Source: JBJXGC01 sp046154545
GTDB taxonomy: Bacteria; Chloroflexota; Dehalococcoidia; Tepidiformales; Tepidiformaceae
NCBI GenBank assembly: GCA_046154545.1
Contig: JBJXGC010000054.1
Span: 1 to 29,718, forward strand
DNA length: 29,718 bases
Direction of reading: 5' to 3'
In this document: positions 1 through 7,467 of the stretch, piece after piece
How the letters are laid out: every line of letters starts with the position of its first letter
How positions within the stretch are numbered: position 1 is the first letter of the stretch
The notes under the pieces: generated by a model
Database searches by the model: none
What the model saw: only the letters and a program-made list of their open reading frames with translations
What the model was told of the DNA's origin: nothing
Made by a program: the position numbers and the translations under genes

Positions 1-905
1 CGGTAGGTCGCGCGGTCGTGGAGGTTCCCGTCGTGCTGGATGGGCCCCCAGTCCGCGTCGTAGGCCTTCAGGAGGATCGCTTCCGCCTCCGCTACTTCCG
101 GCGCGGCGGGGGACATGGCCCGCGTGATCGGCTCGATCTGGGCCGGGTAGATCGACCATTGGCGGAGGAACCCGAACTCCTCCCGGGCGCGGCGGGCGTC
201 GTTGAAGATAAAGTCGGTGTCCTTCAGTTCTAGCGTCACGTTGTGGGCCGGGACGACGCCGTTGAGCAGGGCCGCGGCCACGGTCTCGGCCTTCGCCCGG
301 TGGAGGATCGCATGGTCGAACTGCCAGGGCGAGCGCATCGCGTGCGAAGGCACCGCCCCGTGGTGGTCGCTGACGAAGTCCATCAGGCCGAAGTCCAGGA
401 CCTCGACGTTCGGGAGGGCGGCCAGTTCGAAGACGACGTGCAGCGCCGCCTGCGTCTCCATCAGGACGTGGATCGGGATCTCGCGCTTCACGCCCTTCTT
501 CGCCGCCGTCTCGCGGATGTACTCGATCGCCATGGCGCAGGCCGCCACGCTCATGCTCTTGGGGATGGTGATGTAGCGCACCCGCTCGGCCGCCCCGCCG
601 ACGATGATCTCGACATCTTGGCGCCACAGGGGGTGGGCCGGGTCGTGGATCCGGACGCCGGCCATGTTGAACTTGTTGAGGTCCGAGTTCTGCATGCGCA
701 CGACCATCTCGGCGTGCTCTTTCTCGGCGCCGGTGGGGGCGCCGTCCTCGCAGTCCATCGTGATGTCGAAGACCCCACCCATGTGCTCCTGCATCTGGAA
801 GGCCTTCGTGATGCGGTCCTCCGTGCCGGCGAAGTGCTCGGCGGCGGGGATGATGGGAAGGGCCTTTTCGCCGGCGAAAAGGATCTCGCGAGGGTGACGG
901 GGCAT
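1..905 (-). CDS. HpcH/HpaI aldolase / citrate lyase beta (CitE-like) family protein, 3' end cut by window
   Basis: The reading frame begins at an ATG at 905 and is still open at the window edge, giving about 301 residues. The product belongs to the HpcH/HpaI-CitE superfamily of Mg-dependent C-C lyases that cleave or form CoA esters such as malyl-CoA or citryl-CoA, or related 2-oxo acids. The sequence shows an early FDITMDCEDGAP block (about residues 47-58), a central HVLMETQAAL block whose Glu is the usual metal ligand, and DFGLMDFVSD whose Asp is the second ligand. These fit a TIM-barrel lyase and cover most of a typical family length. Substrate cannot be told from sequence. Nothing links it to its neighbours; it stands as an ordinary metabolic gene of the left flank. 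Confidence 0.85.
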   Translation of the reverse strand, partial: MPRHPREILFAGEKALPIIPAAEHFAGTEDRITKAFQMQEHMGGVFDITMDCEDGAPTGAEKEHAEMVVRMQNSDLNKFNMAGVRIHDPAHPLWRQDVEIIVGGAAERVRYITIPKSMSVAACAMAIEYIRETAAKKGVKREIPIHVLMETQAALHVVFELAALPNVEVLDFGLMDFVSDHHGAVPSHAMRSPWQFDHAILHRAKAETVAAALLNGVVPAHNVTLELKDTDFIFNDARRAREEFGFLRQWSIYPAQIEPITRAMSPAAPEVAEAEAILLKAYDADWGPIQHDGNLHDRATY

Positions 906-1124
906 GGTGCGCTCCAGACGTAGATTTGGGCCGGGCGCGCGGGCGCGGCCCCAGGATGGTGTGCGGCGTAGTATCGCGGGTCGGGGGGGTTGGGTCACCC
1001 GGCGCGGGCGGCCGACCGTAGCCGCGGCCCTCGGGGCGGCTGGGTGCCGAACGCCGCCCCGCGCACGCCTGGAGTCCTGGCGCGTCAACGGCCGTGCGTA
1101 CTCCAGCGGCCGCGACGGCCGCGG

Positions 1125-1265
1125 CTACACGGGCGGACGGCGGTGAGCCTCCCGTGTTGAAGAGGTCGCAGCTACCACGGCCGCCGAAGGGGACACGCGG
1201 GCCACGAACTGGTGAATCTGCTCCAGGTCATCGGCCGCAGTCGGTGTCCACCTTACCGCCGCCAC
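1125..1265 (-). pseudogene. Remnant of a ParE/RelE-type toxin gene
   Basis: A GTG at 1265 overlaps the stop of the upstream antitoxin-like gene by 13 bases, the usual layout of a type II toxin-antitoxin pair. The first ~26 residues (MEAVRWTPTAADDLEQIHQF and following VARVSP) closely follow the N terminus of ParE/RelE-family ribonuclease or gyrase toxins. After that the frame loses resemblance and stops at residue 46, half the usual ~95 residues. A toxin-like Leu-Phe-Asn stretch appears in another frame just after, so a frameshift followed by decay is likely. It is probably not functional. Confidence 0.55.
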
Positions 1266-1438
1266 GTGTCTGCCCGGCGGCGCATCTCCTCCGGCGAGAT
1301 GCCATTGTCGTCCACGATCTCACGCTCAGCAAGGTCCAGGCGCGCCAGCAAGTAGAGCCGGGCCATGACTTCCTCAAGCTCAAACTCATCGGGAAGCGAC
1401 TCGAGAACGCCAAGGACCTTGGCCTTCGAGACCACCAC
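1253..1438 (-). CDS. Small antitoxin-like protein of a type II toxin-antitoxin pair
   Basis: The product is about 61 residues from a GTG at 1438, which has a GGAGG Shine-Dalgarno 8 bases upstream (1447-1451). A longer frame from a GTG at 1522 is possible but would start beside a hairpin and has no such site. The protein has the pattern LESLPDEFELEEVMARLYLL, then a charged helix (LAEREIVDDNGISPEEMRRR) ending in Trp-Arg-Arg. This is typical of short helical antitoxins paired with ParE/RelE toxins in many GC-rich bacteria. The downstream toxin is broken, so this is likely an orphaned antitoxin. Family placement is by pattern only. Confidence 0.55.
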   Translation of the reverse strand: MVVSKAKVLGVLESLPDEFELEEVMARLYLLARLDLAEREIVDDNGISPEEMRRRADTWRR

Positions 1439-1523
1439 GAGCGGCACCTCCGCCGTCTCCCAGCTTACCACGCGCGGTTCGCGGAGACCGTGCTCGCAAT
1501 GCTCCTCCCGCGCGAGGCGCACG

Positions 1524-1555
1524 ACGGAGGGCCGGCATCTCAGCCGGCCCTCCGT
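1524..1555 (-). terminator. Strong hairpin downstream of the capsid-like gene
   Basis: A perfect 13-bp inverted repeat (1524-1536 with 1543-1555, 6-base loop) follows the end of the capsid-like gene on the minus strand. There is no clear T-run on the minus side. It could end transcription of the capsid gene or insulate it from the antitoxin gene. Confidence 0.5.
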
Positions 1556-1557
1556 GT

Positions 1558-1612
1558 GCTCTTTGCTCTCGGCTCTTTGCTCTCGGCTCTCGGCTCTCGG
1601 CTCTCGGCTCCT
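1558..1612. repeat. Tandem 7-bp repeat (CTCGGCT / AGCCGAG)
   Basis: The unit CTCGGCT recurs about four times in a row, preceded by CTCTTTG variants of the same length, just after the stop of the capsid-like gene. It is a simple tandem repeat in the gap between gene end and hairpin. No coding role is apparent. Confidence 0.75.
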
Positions 1613-2498
1613 ACGGCCTCACGCCGGTGAGCTTGGCCAGCTTCACCGTGTTGAAGAGGGCGAGGCTGGCGTACCACTTCACCCGGATGCGGGTCGCGTC
1701 CTTCGTCTCCAGGCTGCCCACCCGTTCGATGCTCAGCCCGCCCGGGGCGGTCAGGCCGCTGAGAGCGCCGTCGCCGAACTGCATGGCGAAGACGGTGCTG
1801 CAATCCGTGCTCGTGCCGACCGTCTGGGTGTCGCTGATGAAGTCGTTGATGCCGATCGGGATGCCGTCGTAGAACTGGAGCATCTGCCCGAACTCGTCCC
1901 GGTCCGCTTCGAGGAAGCTGCCGGAGGCGCGGGCGAGGACGTTCAGGCTGCGCCGCGTGCGGCGGCTCATGAGGAGCATGTCGGGCTTGCCGCCCTTAAC
2001 CGCGTCCACCAGTTCGTCCAGCTTCGCGAGCGAGAGGGTCGCCCCGTTCACGCCCATGCTCACCGTCTGGCCGGCGATAGTGAGGCGGTCGATGCCGTCG
2101 AAGCTCTTCGCGTTCGTGCTCACGTTGCCGTTCACGAAAGTGCTGTCGAAGAGGGTGCGCACGGCCCGTGCCTTGATCTGGACGACCGAGGCCTCCAGGT
2201 CCTGGATGTTCGAGCGGGTGGACTTGAGGAAGTTGTCGATATCCGCGTCGCCGCCCATCACCTTCAGAGTGGCGGTGAGCTGGGTGAAGGTCGGCGTGTC
2301 TTCGACCCAGTTGTCGCCGACATCGAAGAAGGCGGCCGTTGGCGAGACGTTTTCGCGGTTGTAGGTGAGGCCGTTGCCGGTGATTTCGACGAACGGCAGG
2401 CGCTGGAGCACGGGGCTCTCCTGGGCGATCGTCTCGATGACGCCGCTGAGCAACGTGTCGTTGCTCAGCTTGCTCGCTTCCACGAGGGTGAGGGCCAT
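1611..2498 (-). CDS. HK97-type phage major capsid-like protein, orphan
   Basis: The 295-residue product looks like an HK97-fold major capsid protein. It has an N-terminal helix (VEASKLSNDTLLSGVIETIA), a sequence running from the E-loop into the P-domain with ENVSPTAAF and KVMGGDADIDNF, a spine helix region with DLEASVVQIKARAVRTLFDS, and a C-terminal barrel ending RIRVKWYASLALFNTVKLAKL. A GGAGGT ribosome site lies 7-8 bases before the ATG. No portal, protease, terminase or tail gene is nearby, so it is not part of a recognisable prophage here. It could be a relic, part of a gene-transfer or shell-like particle (encapsulins share this fold), or a domesticated gene. The frame is intact with ordinary codon use, suggesting it is or was recently expressed. 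Confidence 0.7.
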   Translation of the reverse strand: MALTLVEASKLSNDTLLSGVIETIAQESPVLQRLPFVEITGNGLTYNRENVSPTAAFFDVGDNWVEDTPTFTQLTATLKVMGGDADIDNFLKSTRSNIQDLEASVVQIKARAVRTLFDSTFVNGNVSTNAKSFDGIDRLTIAGQTVSMGVNGATLSLAKLDELVDAVKGGKPDMLLMSRRTRRSLNVLARASGSFLEADRDEFGQMLQFYDGIPIGINDFISDTQTVGTSTDCSTVFAMQFGDGALSGLTAPGGLSIERVGSLETKDATRIRVKWYASLALFNTVKLAKLTGVRP

Positions 2499-2627
2499 GG
2501 GGTCTACCTCCGGGGTGTGTGATTCGGAGGCATCGTCCGGAATGGCGGCGCCATCGCGAAGGTGGCCGTGTCACTCGAAAATTGCGGATACCTCCCGGAA
2601 CGCGCGACTGCGGGGAACTCACCGCGG

Positions 2628-2633
2628 TATACT
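2628..2633 (+). promoter_or_regulatory. -10 box of the tRNA promoter
   Basis: TATACT lies 28 bases before the first base of the tRNA-Arg fragment. A good -35 box is not evident at 17 bases upstream. It implies the tRNA was transcribed rightward. Confidence 0.4.
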
Positions 2634-2660
2634 TTTTGCGCGGGATCGCCACCAAATCGT

Positions 2661-2699
2661 GCGGCTGTAGCTCAGTGGATTAGAGCATCTGTCTTCGGA
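2661..2699 (+). tRNA. tRNA-Arg(TCG), 5' half only
   Basis: The bases form a 7-base acceptor strand (GCGGCTG), TA, a paired D arm (GCTC...GAGC), the 5' anticodon stem TCTGT, and the loop CTTCGGA with anticodon TCG at 2695-2697. The match to a normal bacterial tRNA-Arg ends exactly at the last loop base. The expected 3' stem, T arm and acceptor are absent. The gene has therefore been interrupted, most simply by integration of the DNA to the right. Confidence 0.75.
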
Positions 2700-2824
2700 C
2701 TAGCCACGTGGATGCGGTGTGGCTCTCAGCGTGGTGGCTTGAGCGGTTGTGGTTCAGTTAGATGGTGAGTTGACGCTGACGTCGGCGCCTGCCGCGGCAG
2801 GGCACGCCGAATGGTAATTCAAGT

Positions 2825-2853
2825 CGTGCGTTCGCCTATGATGCGAACGCACG
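2825..2853 (-). terminator. Hairpin overlapping the helicase stop codon
   Basis: A perfect 11-bp stem (2825-2835 with 2843-2853) with a 7-base loop includes the last codons and the TAG stop of the helicase gene. The minus strand continues ACTTGAATT, only moderately U-rich. A second perfect 14-bp palindrome (2788-2801) follows. Together they probably end the two-gene minus-strand transcript. Confidence 0.55.
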
Positions 2854-5800
2854 GAGGTAGCGCGCTGCGGCGGACCGGCTCAGCTCTTCGTGCATTCGTT
2901 GGTTTCCGTAGTTGCGTAAGCACCGGTAGCAAGACGATTGCTCGCCGCAGTCGCAGTCGTTGACAACGCTGTATGCCGTCGCCAGGACCCGTTGAGCGCA
3001 TTCTACGATCTGGCGCGCCAGTCCGGCGCCGCCCGGGACAGTGTCGTAAACCACGAAGACCGGCCCGGCGCCGTCATAGTAGTAGGTGCCGTCGATTTCG
3101 GTCCTCCGGATGTTGAGAGCACGGGCGGCGCCTTCGGCAAGAGAGGATTGCACCGAGATAAGGCCTGAACTCGTGGCACCGGCCATTCCGGCGAGGGCGA
3201 ACTCAGCCAGGTCTGTGGCGAACACGTGCCCGAGATGCACCCGATCTGTCGTGCCGCGGCACGTCCGCCCGGAGATCGGATCGTGGTGGTCTCGAGGACG
3301 CCGGCCTGCAGGACTCCCCGGCACCGTTGCAGGTTCGGCGGAGCCGCAGTCCCGACAGTACAAGAACCCCTTCCCCTTTCCGCTATTCACAACCGCCAGT
3401 CGACCGTTTCGCGAGAACCGGGCTGAGACATCGGGGAGGTTCGGCAACGGCAGCCTCGCCGCGCCATCATCGCCCGGGTCGCGATCGAAGAAGTACGCCT
3501 GGGACGCCCAAAGGCGCTGAGGCCGCTCTTCGCCCAGCCCGCGCGACGATACGCCGGCCACGAAGCCGAAACGGGGCTCGACCATCGTCCCGCTCAGGCT
3601 GATGCGGGCGCCGCATTGGCCGCATTGGCCGGTGCTGCCCCTCTCGAATCGGTGGCATCGTTCGCAAACTGAGTACCTGGTCTCCGGAAGTGCTCGTGTC
3701 GGAAACCGTCGGATGCCCCGGCTGACCCAGAGGGTCTTCGCGGCAACGACACCAGCGCCAGGTGCGAACTCCGAGACCGCGATCCGCAGGTCGCGGTCAA
3801 GCTCGACACGGTTGCCGCTCTCTCTCGTAAGGTGGTTCGTCTTGAGCGGGACAACGTCCACGGGGAAACCGTACTTGGGCAAGACATTGTGCGTTGCGAG
3901 AAAGCCCAAGAGGTACTCCGAGCGGACGGTGTTTCTCACGGACTTGTAATGTTCGGCATCCCGGTACTTCTCCTGGCGGACCGCGTCGGCGACGAGATCA
4001 GCGTAGAGCGAGTCGTCTGCTTCGATGCTTAATGCGGCTGGATCCAGACGATCCTCGAGGAGTGGCCCCACCCACGACCACTCGACGAGTCCAAGTTCAT
4101 CGTGAACTTCGCCGGGTACGACGCGCAGGGCTTCAGCCAATAAGTCGGGATCCTTCTGCGCAAGGTATGTCCGAAAGCGTTCGACCGGCTTTGGATCGCC
4201 GTCGAGGAAGAACGCGCCAGTCGTCTTCCAAACACTCTCGGTCGACTCCATGTGCTGATGAAAGAAGCGCGAGATGGCGACCGAATGGAGATGGCGGGCC
4301 ACGATCTGGCGATTCAGGTCAGCCACTCGCGGCGGCGGAACGCTCCCGGCCACGAACTCTTCGGCACGGGCAAAGACCTGCTGGTCGTGCGGCCTCAGTT
4401 GTGCGAAGCAGAGGACGAACGACGCAGCATCATCCCGCCGCCCGGCACGCCCCGCCCGCTGGACATAGTTGGCGGCCCGGGGCGGGATGTTCCTCAGGAA
4501 GACCGCCTCCAGGTCACCGAGATCAACGCCGAGTTCGAACGTCGTGGAGCAACTGAGGACATCGATGTCTCCGTCAGGCCGAACGAATCGGTTCTGCACG
4601 TCGAACGCGGCGTTATTCGTCCATTGGGCCGTGTGCTCTTCGACTCGCATTTGAGCTGCCGGCGGATCCTGGTAAAGGGAGCGATAGTGGTCTCCGTCAG
4701 CGGAGCCGTCGGGCAGGAGGCGTCCGCCGCAGCGCATCGTCGGACAGACGCCGCGAACCGAGCCTGGCCACCGGTTCCCGCAGTGGTCGCAGCGAAAGCT
4801 ACCGGCTCCCGGGTGCAACTCCCAGAACGCCGGATTAAGCTGGAACAGGGTGCCGTGCTTTGTGTCCTGATGGGACGCGAGGTAGCCCGAAAACGATGGG
4901 TTTTCGATGAGCATCGTCCAGAGCCCGGTCAAGAGCGCCACGGGGTCGGCGGTACTATGCGATCCGCTCGTCGCGAGGAGTCGCGAGAGGTAGTCAACCT
5001 TCGTCGATCGCACATTTGGCGTCGCGGGCAGCCATGCCTCGATGGCGTGGCCCCGGCTCTCTCGGCGGACGTACACGGGGCGAGTGCGCGGATGGAAGAT
5101 CTCCCAGGTCGGGTCCACGCCGTCGGGGTAAGCAACGATCCCACGGTCGAGGAGGCCTGACAGCAGCACTTCTACGAGGATCCAGGCCTCGTCATCGCTG
5201 AATGAACAGGGCGGTTCGAGCAACGCCTTCGGCGCCTTCCAGCCGGTCGACCGTGCAAGGCGCCGTGCGACCAACCCCACACCAGCGAGCGACTGTCGCC
5301 GGTCGATCGCCGTGAGTTCTGCCACCAGCCAGGATTGGATGCGCCGTTTTCGCTCGATGGCAGAGATCCGGGCGTCCGCAAAGTATCCAGCTGCGGTCGC
5401 CTGTTTCTCCAGCTCCAGGCTGATGTCCTGGAGTCTCAGGCCCACCCGGCCATGGCGCGCCCAGAGGGCCTTCAGCACCGCCATGATGATCCGCCGGCGG
5501 TTGATGCTTCCGTAGGTGCGTTCCAGATACGAGGCGAAGAAGGCGGCGTCCTGGCGGCTGTCCGCAAAGCTGATGAATTTCCGGTGCTTCTCGTCGGCAT
5601 GCAGGCCGTCGTACAGGGCAGTCGCCAGCACGGCGGGCGCCGCGTCCGAACCGAGGCGCAGCCGCCGCGGCCCGCTTGTGGCGGCGCTGATTCCGCAGTT
5701 CACGCAGCGCAGGAAGCCCCTGTCCGGTGAGCGAGTTGCCAGGGTGAAGATGCGCACCGCCTCGCGGGGACAACTGCACGCCGGGGTCGTGTCCGACATG

Positions 5801-7467
5801 CGCAGGCAGTGCGTGCAAATCGAGGCTGACGTGGGGCTCGCGCCGGCCGCGGGGATCGTGTCGTCCGCCATCGGGTCTACCCCGTCGTCATCATCATCCT
5901 CGCCCCGCTCGTCCAACCGAGCGAAGTAGAGGATCGCCTGATCGCTGTCCTCGCGGTCGAGGCTACGACGCAAATGATCACCATCCATCACGCCTCGGAG
6001 ATGCCACTGTCCGCACCGGCGGCAGGTGGCGATCTCAGAGAGCAACGCGTCCTCGCCGCATTCAAGGCATGAGCGGTCTGCGCCAAGCGTGACACGCGGT
6101 AGCTGACGCGGTCCGTGCGGCCGAAGGCAGGCCTGGGCGCCGTCGAGCGCGCGCACGAACGTGTGGAAGCGTGCCTGTACGAGTGGCCCATCCCAGTCCG
6201 GAGCCTTGCTCCGCCCGAGGAGGTTGACGAACCGGGTCACCAGGGCCGCTCCATCGCCGAGACCGGGAAATACGGTCTCGGCAAGCTCTCCCACTCGCGC
6301 GGGGCCCTCCGCCATGCGTGCCAGGAGAGCCCTCACACGGCCGTCCCGGGACAGCTTGAGTCCGCGGTCGGCGTCGTCATCAATCGCGTCCGCTTGGTCG
6401 GGCTCAATGTCCTTCGCTGCACCGTCTACACGGTGCTCGCGGCGTTTCGCCGTCACTACGTCCTGTCGCGTCGCATCGCTCGGTTCGTATTCGAAGGTCG
6501 CGCCGAAGAGGTCCCGACCGAACTTAGCCACGAGTGGCGGGGCGTCCGGCTCCGTCCCCACCGTGGCAGATGTGCCCACGAAACGAACTTCGCCGGGAGC
6601 CCGTCCGGTCCGGTCAAGCAGCCTACGCAAGAGCATCGCGATTTCCAGCCCGGACGTGCCGTCGTAGGTGTGGACCTCGTCAAGGACGACGGCACGCCAC
6701 GTGCGGTCGTTGCGGCGCTCGAACAGCGGAGAGTCATCGGGCCGCATCAGCAGGTACTCAAGCATGGCGTAGTTTGTGAGCAGGATGTGCGGCGGGCGCT
6801 CCTGCATCTCTGCCCGGCTCACCAACTCCCCCGGGGCCGGGGCGATGCCCATCACTTTGAGGTTCTCCAAGGCATCCTTGCGGGAATTCCTCGTATTGCC
6901 GGTGTATTGGCCGAACGTGATTTGCGGATGGCAATCCAAGAGCTGACGAAGACGCTTCATCTGGTCATTCGCGAGCGCATTCATCGGGTAAAGCAGCAAT
7001 GCTCGCACGCCCGGCTCGGACAACGTGCCAGCAGCCGCCTCTCGAAAGAGGCCATCGAGGATCGGTATCAGGAAGGCCTCGGTCTTCCCGCTTCCCGTAC
7101 CCGTCGCCACGATCAGGTTCCGCCCCGCGGCCGCTTTGGTCACGGCCTCGTCCTGGTGCGCATGCAACGGCCGATCTGTGGGTATGGATGCCCACTCAGG
7201 CTGGTCAGGCCGATGGGCGAACGGGGCGTCCAGCCACCGGGGACCGAGCACGCCGGCTTCAGCCAACTCACGCGGCGTGCGACCCGGCACGAACGGCGGC
7301 GTTGACTCCAGGATGGGGCCGACTATGAGACCAGCCTCGACCCGGGCCAGCGCGTGCCCGATGGCTTCGTTCATGTCTGGATCGCTGGTCCGGAGCACGG
7401 TGCGAAGGTACCGGAGATACGCCGCATTGATCGTTGACGTCAGCGCCAAGGGGTCCAAAGCGGTCAT
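2836..7467 (-). CDS. DEVH-box helicase with DUF1998-type C terminus (DruE-like)
   Basis: This 1543-residue SF2 helicase has a Walker A ATGTGSGKTE at about 121-130, LLYPMNALANDQ at ~158, TNYAMLEYLL at ~231, a DEVH box at ~263-266 and the GTSAT motif at ~298. The second RecA domain has STTFELGVDLGDLEAVFL and NYVQRAGRAGRR. Cysteine clusters lie between the helicase domains (CLECGED..., CRRCGQ, CTHCLRM) and near the C terminus (CERCHRF...CGQCG). The end carries DTVPGGAGLA and CDCGEQSSCYRCLRNYGNQ, the DUF1998/MZB hallmark of MrfA/YprA and of DruE-type defence helicases. Its start overlaps the stop of the upstream gene (ATGA), so the two are translationally coupled. A large partner of unknown function plus a DUF1998 helicase is the DruH-DruE pattern of type III Druantia anti-phage systems. 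A stand-alone MrfA-like repair helicase is less likely given the neighbour. The frame is intact. Confidence 0.8.
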   Translation of the reverse strand: MTALDPLALTSTINAAYLRYLRTVLRTSDPDMNEAIGHALARVEAGLIVGPILESTPPFVPGRTPRELAEAGVLGPRWLDAPFAHRPDQPEWASIPTDRPLHAHQDEAVTKAAAGRNLIVATGTGSGKTEAFLIPILDGLFREAAAGTLSEPGVRALLLYPMNALANDQMKRLRQLLDCHPQITFGQYTGNTRNSRKDALENLKVMGIAPAPGELVSRAEMQERPPHILLTNYAMLEYLLMRPDDSPLFERRNDRTWRAVVLDEVHTYDGTSGLEIAMLLRRLLDRTGRAPGEVRFVGTSATVGTEPDAPPLVAKFGRDLFGATFEYEPSDATRQDVVTAKRREHRVDGAAKDIEPDQADAIDDDADRGLKLSRDGRVRALLARMAEGPARVGELAETVFPGLGDGAALVTRFVNLLGRSKAPDWDGPLVQARFHTFVRALDGAQACLRPHGPRQLPRVTLGADRSCLECGEDALLSEIATCRRCGQWHLRGVMDGDHLRRSLDREDSDQAILYFARLDERGEDDDDDGVDPMADDTIPAAGASPTSASICTHCLRMSDTTPACSCPREAVRIFTLATRSPDRGFLRCVNCGISAATSGPRRLRLGSDAAPAVLATALYDGLHADEKHRKFISFADSRQDAAFFASYLERTYGSINRRRIIMAVLKALWARHGRVGLRLQDISLELEKQATAAGYFADARISAIERKRRIQSWLVAELTAIDRRQSLAGVGLVARRLARSTGWKAPKALLEPPCSFSDDEAWILVEVLLSGLLDRGIVAYPDGVDPTWEIFHPRTRPVYVRRESRGHAIEAWLPATPNVRSTKVDYLSRLLATSGSHSTADPVALLTGLWTMLIENPSFSGYLASHQDTKHGTLFQLNPAFWELHPGAGSFRCDHCGNRWPGSVRGVCPTMRCGGRLLPDGSADGDHYRSLYQDPPAAQMRVEEHTAQWTNNAAFDVQNRFVRPDGDIDVLSCSTTFELGVDLGDLEAVFLRNIPPRAANYVQRAGRAGRRDDAASFVLCFAQLRPHDQQVFARAEEFVAGSVPPPRVADLNRQIVARHLHSVAISRFFHQHMESTESVWKTTGAFFLDGDPKPVERFRTYLAQKDPDLLAEALRVVPGEVHDELGLVEWSWVGPLLEDRLDPAALSIEADDSLYADLVADAVRQEKYRDAEHYKSVRNTVRSEYLLGFLATHNVLPKYGFPVDVVPLKTNHLTRESGNRVELDRDLRIAVSEFAPGAGVVAAKTLWVSRGIRRFPTRALPETRYSVCERCHRFERGSTGQCGQCGARISLSGTMVEPRFGFVAGVSSRGLGEERPQRLWASQAYFFDRDPGDDGAARLPLPNLPDVSARFSRNGRLAVVNSGKGKGFLYCRDCGSAEPATVPGSPAGRRPRDHHDPISGRTCRGTTDRVHLGHVFATDLAEFALAGMAGATSSGLISVQSSLAEGAARALNIRRTEIDGTYYYDGAGPVFVVYDTVPGGAGLARQIVECAQRVLATAYSVVNDCDCGEQSSCYRCLRNYGNQRMHEELSRSAAARYLRAFAS

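Noticed and set aside
1365..2522. A 385-residue open frame on the plus strand
   Set aside because: It is antisense to the capsid-like gene and is low-complexity, rich in Arg/His/Val as expected for a shadow frame.
6115..7305. A 396-residue open frame on the plus strand
   Set aside because: It is antisense to the helicase gene, has no family motif and reflects high GC content.
2836..7467. Assignment of the helicase to DISARM
   Set aside because: DISARM has DrmA helicase and a separate DUF1998 protein plus a methyltransferase; here helicase and DUF1998 are fused and no DNA methyltransferase is present in the island.
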